From contig NZ_CP108414.1 of the NCBI RefSeq assembly GCF_035978755.1, forward strand, positions 930,001-994,000: DNA of 64,000 nt, written 5' to 3'. The position numbers and the translations under genes are program-made. Source of the stretch: Streptomyces sp. NBC_01298 (GTDB lineage Bacteria; Actinomycetota; Actinomycetes; Streptomycetales; Streptomycetaceae). Positions 16,260 to 25,424 of the stretch are shown here, in pieces; the first letter of the stretch is position 1; every line of letters begins with the position of its first letter. Below the pieces are notes generated by a model, which saw only the letters and a list, made by a program, of their open reading frames with translations, was not told the origin of the DNA and did no database searches.

Positions 16260-17225
16260 CTACCGATCTGTGTCCATGTGGAGGCGGACGGTCGTGCCCT
16301 GGTCGTGGGTGGAGCGGATCTCGACGAGGTCGCAGAGCTGGTGGGCCAGCCAAAGCCCGCGGCCACCGATCTGGCCTTCGGTTGGACGGGTACGTCCGGC
16401 CATGACGTCGCTGATGTGGCCGTCGTCGCGGAACTCGCAGAGGAACGTGGCGCCCTGGGTCCAGGTGCGCAGAGTTCCGTGTCCCCCGCCGTGGCGGATG
16501 CTGTTCGTCGCGATCTCCGTGACGGCGACCGCGAGTTGAGCCAGCCTGTCCTCGGGCACGCCGGCATCGGAGGCGCATTGAGAGACCTTGGCGCGAATCG
16601 TGGCCAGGTCGCCGCGCGTGTAACTCAGCTCCTGGAACGGATCGCAGGGAGCGGCCAGGACCTCGAACGGGTAGTCCACGTCGGCGAGGTAGCCGTCGTT
16701 GGTCGTGTGCTGCCCGCCCTGTCGGATCAGTGGATGGCAGCGGGACATGGCGGCCAGGGCCTCCGGGTCCTGGCCGGCGTCGTCGTAGGGACACAGCATC
16801 GACCAGGTGGAGCTGCGCGCGAAAGCCCGGTTCAGCAGCCATTCGTGATAGCGCAGCTCCCCGAGGTGCGCGGGGTTGCGGGCCTGGCGCCAGGCGGTCT
16901 CTCCGATGCCCCGCACGGGGCGGTTCCCCTCGCCGCGTTCCTTCATCCAGGACGCCCAGGCGGCGACGAGCCGGCCGGGGTTGGGTCCGGCCGTGGTCGT
17001 GTCGACGAAGGTGACGGCGGCCTCACCCCCGAGCTCGTCGCGCAGGAGCGACGTCTTGTCGGAAGGGACTGCGACGACCACTGCCTCACCGCCGTCCAGG
17101 GCTTCGTGGATGAAGGCCAGCGTCCCTGAGAGGAATTCCTCGTCGCCGCGGTAGGGGTAGAGCTCGTGCCGGAAGGAGGCTCCTTCCGGGCCAGGCGGAG
17201 TCGGAGGCAGCAGCGTCGTGGTCAT
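16260..17225 (-). CDS. MEDS domain plus HATPase anti-sigma regulatory protein
   Basis: 321 residues. The N-terminal ~185 residues form a MEDS sensory domain (H20-E21-x-Y start, YRGDEEFLSG, and a central WSMLCPYD); the C-terminal ~130 residues are a GHKL-type ATPase with the N-box VTEIATNSIRHGG and the glycine-rich IGGRGLWLA, as in RsbW/SpoIIAB-like anti-sigma kinases. It would phosphorylate an STAS antagonist or bind a sigma factor. It overlaps the preceding STAS gene by four bases (ATGA), so the pair forms a partner-switching unit. The target sigma factor is not in the window. Confidence 0.85.
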   Translation of the reverse strand: MTTTLLPPTPPGPEGASFRHELYPYRGDEEFLSGTLAFIHEALDGGEAVVVAVPSDKTSLLRDELGGEAAVTFVDTTTAGPNPGRLVAAWASWMKERGEGNRPVRGIGETAWRQARNPAHLGELRYHEWLLNRAFARSSTWSMLCPYDDAGQDPEALAAMSRCHPLIRQGGQHTTNDGYLADVDYPFEVLAAPCDPFQELSYTRGDLATIRAKVSQCASDAGVPEDRLAQLAVAVTEIATNSIRHGGGHGTLRTWTQGATFLCEFRDDGHISDVMAGRTRPTEGQIGGRGLWLAHQLCDLVEIRSTHDQGTTVRLHMDTDR

Positions 17226-17512
17226 GGCGCCATCACAGCCGGTGCCCCGGCAGCCTCATATCCCGCGCGTTCCCAGCACAGGCGCACGGTCTCGTTCGCA
17301 CCGTCTGCGAAGATCCGCCGGTCCGGGTGGTGGCGGGCCGCAGCGACGAGGGCGTGCACATCGGCGGCTTCGATCATCGCCAGGGCATCGCACCGAAGCG
17401 TCGCGGCCGGTGCGTGCACGAGCGCGGCCCTCGCCGCGGCGTTGGACACCTCCGCACCCTCCGAGTCGATCACACCGTCCACGCTCCACTCGTCCGTGCC
17501 CTTGCTGAACAT
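17222..17512 (-). CDS. STAS-like anti-sigma factor antagonist
   Basis: 96 residues with an STAS-like pattern: a beta strand rich in valine/alanine, the central LRCDALAMIEAADVHALVAA helix, and a C-terminal LCWERAGY. Antagonists of this kind are phosphorylated on Ser/Thr by the cognate kinase; the exact site cannot be fixed here. Its stop overlaps the ATG of the MEDS/HATPase gene. Only a weak ribosome-binding site precedes the ATG at 17512. Assignment depends on sequence pattern together with the neighbour. Confidence 0.65.
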   Translation of the reverse strand: MFSKGTDEWSVDGVIDSEGAEVSNAAARAALVHAPAATLRCDALAMIEAADVHALVAAARHHPDRRIFADGANETVRLCWERAGYEAAGAPAVMAP

Positions 17513-18087
17513 CCGAGAGACGGATGCACCCCCGTCTGCCCACCTCCTGCGGACGCACGCACGCCACCCGCTCCACCGCAGGCGGGCCCCCCAGCGATCG
17601 ATGGAACGCGCACACCATGATCGCGCCGGGGATCATGAAACCGGCCGGAGGATGACCGGGCGCGGGACGTCTCACACCATGGCGACTGCCCGGTCCACGA
17701 AAGATCAGTCGTGGGCCGACTTCGGAGGCAGACCCCACGGAGCACATGAAGGACCAGCCCAGGGCGCGTGGACGGGTGTGGCGAGCGGCCCGTATGCACT
17801 GCGTGACCGTTCGTGGGCGCTGGTGATCTGCGGTGTCAGCCCGGCCTGGGACCCGGGTTCGCACACCGGAGAAGCCCGGATCTTGATGGACCATGCGACG
17901 GAGTTCCAGCACACCGAGGACCTGCGCCGGTCCTGCATCAGCGCCCCGTGGTGGGGAACGGTGAACTGCTGCAAGGGCGTGCCGTGGCGGTCGACTACCT
18001 CCCTCACAACCGCGACAGGCACGTCGTCCACACCGGCGGGGAGCACCCGTCGTATCTGCAGCTCCCCCGCCAGGGAGCATGAGCCAC
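17513..18087. other. 575 bases with no convincing gene
   Basis: Several open frames exist on both strands but none has a ribosome-binding site, typical codon-position GC bias and a recognisable product together. A plus-strand reading around 17960-18060 (VDYLPHNRDRHVVHTGGEHPS) looks gene-like and might be a relic. It may also carry the promoter of the STAS/MEDS pair near 17513-17600. Confidence 0.35.
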
Positions 18088-18747
18088 TCAGGCGTGAGCG
18101 GTCCGGCGGTCGGGACTGAGCAGGTAGGCGATCGCCATATCGCCGAGTTCGTCCGCGTAACGTCGCTGGGCCGCCTCGCCGGTGGCGCTGTCGGGGCGCA
18201 GGGTGTTGTGGAAGGAGGCGCCGAGGATGGAGCGCGCTACGGTGTCCAGCGCCGCTTCCGGGTCGGCTCGCCTGATCTCACCGGCATACGGAGTCGCCGC
18301 TTCGATCAGGAGGCGGTGGATCTCGGTGATGGTGTGGGCTCCGCGGTCCAGGGACTTGGGTCCGCGCACACGCAGGAGTTCGGGGAAGAGGTTGCTGCTG
18401 TCGGCGAAGGACTGCAGCAGCGCGTGCGCGTAGGCGTCCATGACGCCGGAGAGTGACGGTTCGGCCGCGCGCAGTCGCTCGGCCACGTACTGCTCGCGGC
18501 GCTCCAGCATGCGGTCGACGAGTGCGTTGATCAGCTGTTCTTTGTCTTCGAAGCGGCGGTAGATCGTGCCGACGGCGACGCCGGCGCGCTCCGCGACGCC
18601 GGTCATCGTCATCTCCTCCAGCCCGGCCGAGCAGGCGATGTCCTCGGCTGCCTGCAGGACGCGGGCCAGTGTCGCGGCGCTGCGCGCCTGCCGGGGCTCC
18701 CGGTAGGGCGGCACGGGGCGGCTCGGCTCGTCGTTCATGTCCCGCAT
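18088..18747 (-). CDS. TetR-family transcriptional regulator
   Basis: About 219 residues. The N-terminal helix-turn-helix (MTGVAERAGVAVGTIYRRFEDKEQLINAL) is typical TetR; the rest is a ligand-binding helical domain with many alanines and leucines. ATG 18747 (MRDMNDEPSR) is taken as start; an in-frame ATG at 18738 and a GTG at 18792 are alternatives. It is divergent from the gene at 18855, and a palindromic operator-like sequence lies between them, so it most likely represses that gene and itself. Ligand unknown. Confidence 0.85.
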   Translation of the reverse strand: MRDMNDEPSRPVPPYREPRQARSAATLARVLQAAEDIACSAGLEEMTMTGVAERAGVAVGTIYRRFEDKEQLINALVDRMLERREQYVAERLRAAEPSLSGVMDAYAHALLQSFADSSNLFPELLRVRGPKSLDRGAHTITEIHRLLIEAATPYAGEIRRADPEAALDTVARSILGASFHNTLRPDSATGEAAQRRYADELGDMAIAYLLSPDRRTAHA

Positions 18748-18776
18748 GGTATCCGCGGCGGTCTCACCAGGTTCTC

Positions 18777-18829
18777 TTGACAAGTGGTCCACTCCCGGGG
18801 TTAACCTCGTAAAGCGAACGTGAATTCAC
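18777..18829 (+). promoter_or_regulatory. Promoter and palindromic operator ahead of gene 18855
   Basis: TTGACA at 18777-18782 and TTAACC at 18801-18806 (18-base spacing) could be the promoter. The perfect palindrome GTGAATTCAC (18820-18829), extended by a further ATTCAC half-site, covers the expected start of transcription. A TetR dimer from the divergent gene is the likely binder. Confidence 0.5.
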
Positions 18830-18854
18830 ATTCACATCATACGGAGGTTCCACC

Positions 18855-19550
18855 ATGACCGACAACCAGACTTCCCAGCCCGTGACCGTCTCGCTCGAGT
18901 CGGGACCCGCCGGCGCCGGGAGCATCGACGACTTCGAGCTCTTCTACGCCCGCCGCGCCGTGGACCGCTTCCGGACCCTGCTCGGACGCGAGGGCCTGCT
19001 CGACCTCCTGGCGGCGGACATCGAAGAGGGCAACGCCTTCCTGCGCGACAGCGCCCTCGCCTCCGACGGCCAGTTCAAGGCGGGCACCACCGTGCTCGCC
19101 ACCAAGGGCCTCACCTCGGCCGAGTTCCTGGCCTGGATGGACAAGGCCTTCGCCGGCGACGAGCAGCCGCTCCTCGCGGCGCACCCCGAGCACTACGCGA
19201 TGGGCACCGACGAGACCGGCGCGCGCGTGGTGGAGAACATCGGCCCCCACGTCGCCTCCTTCTCCATGGGCGGCTGGGGCACCGACGCGCTGGACTGGGC
19301 CAAGGACGCGGCCGAGCTCCTCCCGGAGTCCGAATATCCCCGCAAGATGTCCTCGAACCTCTTCCTGACCGACGGCACCGTCGTCGGGCGGGCCCTCATC
19401 CAGTTCGGCGACACCGCCGAAGGCTTCACCTCGAACCTGACCGTCTACTTCCCCGTCGCCTGCCCCGACGAGATCCTGGACCACCACCTGCGCCACTACG
19501 CCGTCGAGTTCCGGAACTGGATCGTCGCCGCCGCGGCCGCCCGCGCCTGA
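18855..19550 (+). CDS. Conserved hypothetical protein next to TetR
   Basis: 231 residues, no family recognised. It is soluble (no signal or membrane segment) with acidic character and conserved-looking blocks such as ELFYARRAVDRFRTLLGREG (about 30-49), FSMGGWGTDALDW (about 138-150) and a C-terminal LRHYAVEFRNWI. CGGAGG lies 8 bases before the ATG. Divergent to a TetR regulator with an operator between them, so it is probably inducible. The compact composition suggests a small-molecule-binding or oxygenase-accessory fold, but nothing decides this. Confidence 0.7.
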   Translation: MTDNQTSQPVTVSLESGPAGAGSIDDFELFYARRAVDRFRTLLGREGLLDLLAADIEEGNAFLRDSALASDGQFKAGTTVLATKGLTSAEFLAWMDKAFAGDEQPLLAAHPEHYAMGTDETGARVVENIGPHVASFSMGGWGTDALDWAKDAAELLPESEYPRKMSSNLFLTDGTVVGRALIQFGDTAEGFTSNLTVYFPVACPDEILDHHLRHYAVEFRNWIVAAAAARA

Positions 19551-19700
19551 GCACCACGCCCGGACGTCGGCCCTCGGAGCCCAGCGGGACCGATCGGCCG
19601 ACGTCCAGTCCGCAGGCGCACATGCCCCGCGCCCACCCCCAGCGGCACGTCGGCGGCAAGCCGGCGCGCGGGCTCGGGTAGCCCGCAGGACAGTGGAGGC

Positions 19701-20030
19701 ATGACGTACGACGAAGGGCTCGCCCAGCGGATCCGGGAGCGGCTCGGTGAGCGGGCAGCCGTCACCGAGAAGCGGATGTTCGGGGGGCTCGCGTTCCTGC
19801 TGCACGGCAACATGACCCTGGCCGTGTCCGGCGAGGAGGTCGCCGTCCGTGTGGGTCCGGACCGGAGCGAACAGGCTCTCGCCCGCCCCGAGGCCCGCCC
19901 CATGGACTTCACCGGCCGCCCGATGCGCGGCTGGGTGACGGTGAGCGGCCCGGCGCTGGCGAAGGACGCCGTGCTGGACCACTGGATCACGACGTCAGTG
20001 GCGTTCGCGGACACGCTGCCACCGAAGTGA
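19701..20030 (+). CDS. TfoX N-terminal domain protein
   Basis: 109 residues consisting of a single TfoX_N domain: the AVTEKRMFGGLAFLLHGNM block (about residues 20-38) and AVRVGPDRSE are characteristic, and the protein ends after the domain with no TfoX C-terminal part. The ATG follows GTGGAGGC closely. In proteobacteria the full-length TfoX/Sxy regulates competence; stand-alone N-domain proteins in actinobacteria have no established function. Monocistronic, between a hypothetical gene and a decayed glycosylase. Confidence 0.82.
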   Translation: MTYDEGLAQRIRERLGERAAVTEKRMFGGLAFLLHGNMTLAVSGEEVAVRVGPDRSEQALARPEARPMDFTGRPMRGWVTVSGPALAKDAVLDHWITTSVAFADTLPPK

Positions 20031-20049
20031 CATCGGCCCTGACTGCCGG

Positions 20050-20615
20050 CTCAGACGGGCTGGTCTTGGGCGTGGGCGCGCAGAGGAGTGCGATCCAGCC
20101 GCGTTACGGGCGCCAGGCGTCGGCGATCTTGGCGAGACGGGTGGTGTCGGCGGCGGCGCATGGGGCCAGGCCGTAGGCGGCAGCCATGGCCTTGTGGACG
20201 CGGGGCTCCGCCATAGGGAAGACGTCGGGGTGTCCGGCGCCACGGATGAGGATCAGCTCGGCGGAGAACGGGCCGATGCCGGGCAGCTCTTTGAGGTCGG
20301 TGAGGGCGAACTCGGCGGGCTGCTCGCGGAGACGGGCGGCATCGAGGCGTCCCTCGAGTGCCGCGTCGGCCAGTGCGTGCAGGCGCTCGATCTTGACTTC
20401 GGTCAGGCCGGGGAACCCGGTGATGCGCCGCAGTTCGGCCGGGGCGGGGAAAGCGTGTAGCTGGCGGCCCGCGACGTCGAGGGCTTGGCCGTACTGCTCG
20501 GCGAGGCGGGCTTTGATGTGGGCGGCCTGGGTCATGCGGATGCGGTTGCCGATGACGGTCAAGGCGGCGGCCTCGGAGAAGCCGCGGCGGAGTCGGGCAT
20601 CGCGGTACGGCGCCG
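20050..20615 (-). pseudogene. Broken AlkA-like DNA-3-methyladenine glycosylase (HhH-GPD)
   Basis: The minus strand reads NRIRMTQAAHIKARLAEQYG, then the helix-hairpin-helix LKELPGIGPFSAELILIRGAG and DVFP, typical of AlkA-type base-excision glycosylases. The start of the protein is missing (homology begins near 20615, where a different remnant adjoins). The catalytic Asp expected soon after DVFP is not present (MAEPRV instead). The conserved C-terminus WRPYRxWxALL is interrupted: after WRP a TAA (where TAC is expected) precedes RGWIALL in the same frame. Truncation, missing catalytic residue and nonsense codon together indicate a pseudogene. Confidence 0.72.
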
Positions 20616-20629
20616 ACGGGTGACCCGCC

Positions 20630-20936
20630 TCGCCCGGGCCGGGCCGGGCTCCTGCGCGTGCCCGAGCGCCGCGCGGTCGACCTCATCCGGTCGGCCGGCA
20701 CGGGCAGCGTGTTCACCCTCATCGACCAGCCCGAGGACGAACGCGACATGACCCTCGCCGACCTCGCCTGGCAGGCGCTCCGCACGGCCATCCTGGCCGG
20801 CGCGCCCGCCGCGGCACCGGCCGGTCCGGGCGCCGCGGCCGTCACCCTGCGCGCCGCACTGCCCGAGCTCACGTAGCTCACCCCCAGCGAACGCGCGCTG
20901 CTCGGCGACTGGCTGGACCGCGTCTCCGGCCCATAG
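20630..20936 (+). pseudogene. C-terminal fragment of a TetR-type regulator with an in-frame stop
   Basis: The plus strand reads GLLRVPERRAVDLIRSAGTG...LADLAWQALRTAILAGAP...LRAALPELT, the pattern of a TetR C-terminal ligand domain, then a TAG at 20874-20876, then continues in frame LTPSERALLGDWLDRVSGP to a second stop at 20934-20936. No DNA-binding half is found upstream; the fragment abuts the broken glycosylase. A single nonsense codon plus N-terminal loss mark it as dead. Confidence 0.55.
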
Positions 20937-21064
20937 GGGCCGCACCGCCCAGACCGCCCGCTCCGCCCCAGGAAGACGGCCGCCAAGGGGTCGCACGGGC
21001 TTCACGCCCTGTTCCGTCGCCCGGCCCGATCCAAAAACGCGCAGGTCAGCACCCGTCCACCTGC

Positions 21065-21150
21065 ATTCAGCGGCCTCGGCGGAAGTTGCGGAGCGGGATC
21101 GGGGCCCGTCGTAGCCCTTCACTTCGCCGTACCTCGCACCTTCGAACAGG
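21065..21150 (-). pseudogene. Short relic of a pirin C-terminus
   Basis: Minus-strand reading EGARYGEVKGYDGP matches the C-terminal signature of the intact pirin gene at 26986-27951 (EGSRYGEVKGYDGP), and the DNA is similar over about 70-80 bases. Nothing else of the gene is present. It is either a partial duplicate or what is left of a second pirin. Confidence 0.6.
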
Positions 21151-21406
21151 TCAACCAGTCGACCAAAACGTACGACCGGCTCAAGCACCGGAGGCCGGTG
21201 GTGCCGTCGCCTCCAGCCGGGGCCCATCCGCGACGGGGGGACTGCGCGGCCCGCACCACGGCGGGGGACGCGGCGGGGGACGCCACGGCGGCCCGAGTGC
21301 GGCTCGCGTTGCCGGGGGCGCATGGTCGGCGTTGACTGGGTAGGCGGGGGGATACTTTCCGGCGCCCGCCGGAAGGTGATCATCCAACCTCTGGGGAGGA
21401 CGCCCC

Positions 21407-22861
21407 GTGACGCAGGACGCGCAGCAGACCCCGTACACGACGAACAACGTCGGAATCCCGGTGGAGAGCGACGAGCACTCCCTCACCGTGGGATCGGACG
21501 GCCCGATCCTCCTCCAGGACCACTACCTGATCGAGAAGATGGCCCAGTTCAACCGCGAACGGGTACCCGAACGGGTGGTGCACGCGAAGGGCGCCGGGGC
21601 GTACGGCGTCTTCCAGGTGACGAACGACGTCAGCGCCTTCACCAAGGCCGACGTCTTCCAGCCCGGTCGCCGCACGGAGATGCTGGCCCGCTTCTCGACG
21701 GTCGCGGGGGAGCAGGGCTCCCCGGACACTTGGCGGGACCCGCGCGGATTCGCACTGAAGTTCTACACCGAACACGGGAACTACGACCTGGTCGGCAACA
21801 ACACCCCGGTCTTCTTCGTGCGCGACCCGAGCAAGTTCCAGGACTTCATCCGCTCGCAGAAGCGCCGCCCCGACAACGGACTGCGCGACCACGACATGCA
21901 GTGGGACTTCTGGACCCTGTCGCCCGAGTCCGCGCACCAGGTCACCCTGCTGATGGGTGACCGCGGCATCCCCAAGAGCTACCGGCACATGAACGGCTAC
22001 GGCTCCCACACCTACCTGTGGGTCAACGGCGCCGGCGAGAAGTTCTGGGTGAAATACCACTTCCACACGGACCAGGGCATCGACTTCCTCACCCAGGCCG
22101 ACGCCGACCGGATCGCCGGCGAGGACCCCGACTACCACCGCCGCGACCTCACCGACGCGATCGCCGGCGGCGAGCCCCCGAGCTGGACGCTGTTCGTGCA
22201 GGTGATGCCCTTCGAGGACGCGCCCGGCTACCGGTTCAACCCGTTCGACCTGACCAAGGTGTGGCCGCACGCGGACTACCCGCTGATCGAGGTCGGGCGG
22301 ATGACCCTCGACAAGAACCCGGACGACTACTTCGTCCACATCGAGCAGGCCGCCTTCGAGCCCTCGAACCTGGTGCCGGGCATCGGACCGTCACCGGACA
22401 AGATGCTCCTCGGGCGGCTCTTCTCCTACCCGGACGCGCACCGCTACCGGGTCGGCGCGAACTACACCCAGCTGCCCCCCAACCGGGCCCGCTCGCTGGT
22501 GTCCTCGTACGCGAAGGACGGTGCGATGCGCTTCCAGGCATCGAACGCGGCCCGCCCGTACGCGCCCAACTCCTACGGCGGCCCCGCCGCCGACACCGCC
22601 CGCTTCGGCGAGCCCGCGGGCTGGGCCTCGGCGGGCGAGATGGTCCGGGAGGCCTACGCGCTGCGCAGCGAGGACGACGACTGGGGCCAGCCGGGCACGC
22701 TGGTCCGCGAGGTGATGGACGACGCGGCCCGCGAGCGGCTCGTGTCCAACGTCGCCGGACACCTGGCGGACGGCGTCAGCAAACCCGTCCTGGAACGGGC
22801 CCTCCAGTACTGGCGCTCCATCGACCAGGGGGTCGGCGACAAGATCGCCGCACACTTCTGA
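21407..22861 (+). CDS. Monofunctional haem catalase
   Basis: 484-residue small-subunit catalase that dismutates hydrogen peroxide in the cytoplasm. The distal His is in [13 protein letters not shown] (about H58), the distal Asn in GNNTPVFF (about N131), and the proximal haem ligand Tyr in [12 protein letters not shown] (about Y342). The length is normal for clade-3 enzymes. GTG 21407 follows GGGGAGGA by seven bases. No regulator is adjacent. A strong hairpin terminator follows at 22884-22935. Confidence 0.95.
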   Translation: MTQDAQQTPYTTNNVGIPVESDEHSLTVGSDGPILLQDHYLIEKMAQFNRERVPERVVHAKGAGAYGVFQVTNDVSAFTKADVFQPGRRTEMLARFSTVAGEQGSPDTWRDPRGFALKFYTEHGNYDLVGNNTPVFFVRDPSKFQDFIRSQKRRPDNGLRDHDMQWDFWTLSPESAHQVTLLMGDRGIPKSYRHMNGYGSHTYLWVNGAGEKFWVKYHFHTDQGIDFLTQADADRIAGEDPDYHRRDLTDAIAGGEPPSWTLFVQVMPFEDAPGYRFNPFDLTKVWPHADYPLIEVGRMTLDKNPDDYFVHIEQAAFEPSNLVPGIGPSPDKMLLGRLFSYPDAHRYRVGANYTQLPPNRARSLVSSYAKDGAMRFQASNAARPYAPNSYGGPAADTARFGEPAGWASAGEMVREAYALRSEDDDWGQPGTLVREVMDDAARERLVSNVAGHLADGVSKPVLERALQYWRSIDQGVGDKIAAHF

Positions 22862-22883
22862 GCCACACCTTCGCGAGGAGTGG

Positions 22884-22935
22884 CCGCACGGCCGAGGGCC
22901 CGAACCCCATGGGGTTCGGGCCCTCGGCCGTGCGG
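22884..22935. terminator. Bidirectional terminator between catalase and FUSC gene
   Basis: Perfect 25-base inverted repeat (22884-22908 and 22911-22935) with a 2-base centre; lies between two convergent genes and can serve both. Confidence 0.8.
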
Positions 22936-22950
22936 CGGCGTCCGGTGCGG

Positions 22951-24171
22951 TCAGCAGTTGACGACGGCCTTCCGCCGGCGGCGGAGCCGGGCCCGGAGCC
23001 GGTCCAGCCGGGGGTGACGGGCGCGGCGCTCGTGGGCGTGGCGGTCCAGCTCCTCCAAGAGCCGCTCGGAGCGCTTCTCGACGCTCAGTTCGTCCAGGAC
23101 CCGGTCGGCCTCGGCGAGGAGCGCCCCGTAGAGCTGCCACTCGGCGGGATGGCGGTCGATCTGTCCGGGTAGCAGGGCGGCGAGCCGGCCGCGGCTGGTC
23201 CGGGCGGTTTCGAGCTCCTCGATGAGCCTGCCCTCGGCCTCCTCGGCGTTGGAGGTCACCTGGGCCGTGATCAGTTGCGCGAAGGACTCGACGGCCGCGG
23301 CGGTGTGCCCGTACAGGTCCCGGAGGGCGGCGGCCACCGGTGGAGGGAAGGCCGGTTCGTCACCGTGCGCCTTCGCGAGGTCCGTGAGCGTACGGCAGGA
23401 CACGCGCAACACCACCGCACAGATCTCCAGGGTGTCGAGGCCGGTGCGCAGAACGAGACGGAAGAGGACGCCTTCCCGCACGCGGGGGTTCAGGCGCAGG
23501 CTGTCCTCGGCCTGGCGCAGGGCGGCGTCGACATCGGAGATGTCGTTGTCGAGCCGACGGGCCTCGTGCAGCCGGGCCGCCGCCTTCTCCACAGTGGTGG
23601 CGTTCCCGGACTCGCTGCCGATGTGCACGAGCAGCGTCCCGATGCGGGCTGCGAGGTCGGTGATCGCGTCACTGGCCGGCCGGATCCAGACGGGCGGCAC
23701 GAACAGGACGTTGAAGCCGAGGCCCACCGCGGCGCCGATCAGGGTCTCCAGGACCCGGTCCCATGCGGTGTCCGCGACCTGGGTCACCCCGAGGACGAGC
23801 ATGGCGCTGATGGCGACTTCGGGGACGAACTCGCCGGCCCGCACGACGCGTCCCACGACGAGCGAGGCGAGGATGATCAGACCGAGGCTCCACCAGGTCA
23901 GACCTACCAGGGCGCTGAACCCGATCGCTATCAGGACCCCGGCGACGACGGCGTTGACGCGGCGAACGCCGGTGGTGAGCGTCGAGTAGAGCGTCACCTG
24001 AACCACGAGCAGCGCCGTCAGCGGCGCGGTGAGGGGCGCCGGTTCGCTGCTGAGGCGCAGCGCGACGACGTAGGAGACGACGGCCGCCGCGGTCGAACGG
24101 ACGGCCTGGACGACGGCGGGCTCCCGGTGCCGTCGGACGAATTTCAGAAGGGGGGCAAGTGCGTCTGACAT
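22951..24171 (-). CDS. FUSC/aromatic-acid-exporter-like membrane protein
   Basis: 406 residues. The first ~160 residues contain about six hydrophobic helices with the FUSC-type pattern (LTAPLTALLVVQVTLYSTL, GLGFNVLFVPPVW); the rest is a long cytosolic helical domain with many charged residues, probably coiled-coil, ending in a very basic tail. Such proteins are thought to export aromatic carboxylates or similar. ATG 24171 follows an AGGGG stretch; ATG 24192 is a possible alternative. Convergent with catalase; transcribed alone. Confidence 0.78.
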   Translation of the reverse strand: MSDALAPLLKFVRRHREPAVVQAVRSTAAAVVSYVVALRLSSEPAPLTAPLTALLVVQVTLYSTLTTGVRRVNAVVAGVLIAIGFSALVGLTWWSLGLIILASLVVGRVVRAGEFVPEVAISAMLVLGVTQVADTAWDRVLETLIGAAVGLGFNVLFVPPVWIRPASDAITDLAARIGTLLVHIGSESGNATTVEKAAARLHEARRLDNDISDVDAALRQAEDSLRLNPRVREGVLFRLVLRTGLDTLEICAVVLRVSCRTLTDLAKAHGDEPAFPPPVAAALRDLYGHTAAAVESFAQLITAQVTSNAEEAEGRLIEELETARTSRGRLAALLPGQIDRHPAEWQLYGALLAEADRVLDELSVEKRSERLLEELDRHAHERRARHPRLDRLRARLRRRRKAVVNC

Positions 24172-24460
24172 GTACGGCCCCTGCCCCCGCATCCGGGAAA
24201 CATCACCGCGGAGCTGACCACCGTCGCCGGCCCTCCACCGGAGCCGGGGGCGCCCCGTCGATCACGGCGGGCCCGATCCTCCGTACACCGGGGTCGTCGG
24301 CAGCTGCCGTACACGCGGCGCCGAGGGACGGAGGGTGGCCTGATCGAAGTCGCTCACGCACACGATGACGCGGATCCCGTCCACATCCAACGGCATCCCC
24401 GCCTGCGCCTGCTGCCCCCTGGCCCGTTGACCGGCCGCTGTCGAGGAGCACGAACGATCA

Positions 24461-24516
24461 GGATGCGGGAGGCGGGGGCGGCAACCGGTCGGTTGCCGCC
24501 CCCGCCTCCCGCATCC
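24461..24516 (-). terminator. Hairpin terminator of the PRC-barrel gene
   Basis: Perfect 26-base arms (24461-24486 and 24491-24516) with a GGTC loop, 14 bases beyond the stop of the minus-strand gene at 24530. Confidence 0.8.
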
Positions 24517-24529
24517 GTCTCCGCCCCTG

Positions 24530-24883
24530 TCACAGACGGTGCGGCCCGTCGTAGTAACCGCCGACCTGACGGTGGTAGTCGGCGTCGCCGAGGTGCTTGT
24601 CCTGGTCGAACTCGGAAGCGTTCTTGATCTGCTCCTTCGTCCGGTCCACGAAGATCTTCTCGTCGCTCGCGTCGATCCGGCTGATCGTGCCCGCGGGCAG
24701 CAGGACTTCCTTGCCGAAGATCCACGGGCCGGTGTCGACCACGATGTAAGCGGACCCGACCTCGTAGGAATGCTTGTCGACCTTGCCGATGGAACCGTCC
24801 GTCGCCTCGACCTTGTATCCGGTCAGATCGGCGCCGGCCAGACGGCCGGAGGCCTCACGGTAACCCCACACATTCTCAGTCAT
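24530..24883 (-). CDS. PRC-barrel domain protein
   Basis: 117 residues. The N-terminal two thirds form a PRC-barrel (TGYKVEATDGSIGKVDKHSYEVGSAYIVVDTGPWIFGKEVLLP), a small beta-barrel used for RNA or protein contacts; the C-terminus is acidic and ends in YYDGPHRL. ATG 24883 follows GGAAGAG. Stand-alone PRC proteins are common stress-associated genes in Streptomyces; the next minus-strand gene upstream is a tiny membrane protein of the same type of locus, but a terminator separates them. Confidence 0.85.
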   Translation of the reverse strand: MTENVWGYREASGRLAGADLTGYKVEATDGSIGKVDKHSYEVGSAYIVVDTGPWIFGKEVLLPAGTISRIDASDEKIFVDRTKEQIKNASEFDQDKHLGDADYHRQVGGYYDGPHRL

Positions 24884-24937
24884 GCGAAAACAACTCTTCC
24901 ATCCGGTAACGCAAAACCGCAGTCTCCGCGCACCGAC

Positions 24938-24985
24938 GTGCCGGTGGCCTGCCTCCCCCGGCGGGGGGAGGCAGGCCACCGGCAC
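24938..24985 (-). terminator. Hairpin terminator after the small hydrophobic protein
   Basis: 22-base perfect arms (24938-24959 and 24964-24985) with a 4-base loop, 32 bases past the stop at 25017. Confidence 0.75.
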
Positions 24986-25016
24986 ACCACATCTGACCTG
25001 TGCCGCTACAGAGCGG

Positions 25017-25178
25017 CTACCAGCGATACCATCGGCCGCTGCCGCTCTTCGGGCGAGCGACAAATCCGATCAGCCACAGTACGAGGACCGCTATCGCAAC
25101 CCACCAGAGAATCTTTATCGCGAATCCCGCACCGGCAAGAATCAGAATCAGCAGAAGAACAAGAAGCAGGGGAACCAT
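25017..25178 (-). CDS. Small hydrophobic membrane protein (53 residues)
   Basis: Begins with an almost continuous hydrophobic run of about 40 residues (MVPLLLVLLLILILAGAGF..., then a second helix containing KILWWVAIAVLVLWLIGF) and ends with a short basic tail RPKSGSGRWYRW, i.e. a two-helix hairpin. GGAGG is 9 bases before the ATG. Such tiny proteins are common and conserved in Streptomyces, often near stress or envelope genes; no function is assigned. Confidence 0.78.
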   Translation of the reverse strand: MVPLLLVLLLILILAGAGFAIKILWWVAIAVLVLWLIGFVARPKSGSGRWYRW

Positions 25179-25424
25179 GTTTATCAACCTCCGGGACATC
25201 GCATGCCCACCCATTGCCTGACCATGCGTACGAACTCGAAAGCGGAACGTCGGTCGATTATTCGAGTACCGGAACACGTCCGGGCCGCCGACTCTGACCG
25301 TCGGGCCGGTCCCTGGGGATGGGGTGGCTTTCGCGTGGGTTGATCGCCGGCCGGTCACTACAAGCTCCAGCGAGCACCCTCGGCCGGGAACACCGCGGCT
25401 TGCAGTCCCTGCTTCTCGCCGCGG

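Noticed and set aside
17513..18087. Possible gene fragments in this gap
   Set aside because: No frame combines a start signal, codon bias and a recognised product; recorded as non-coding.
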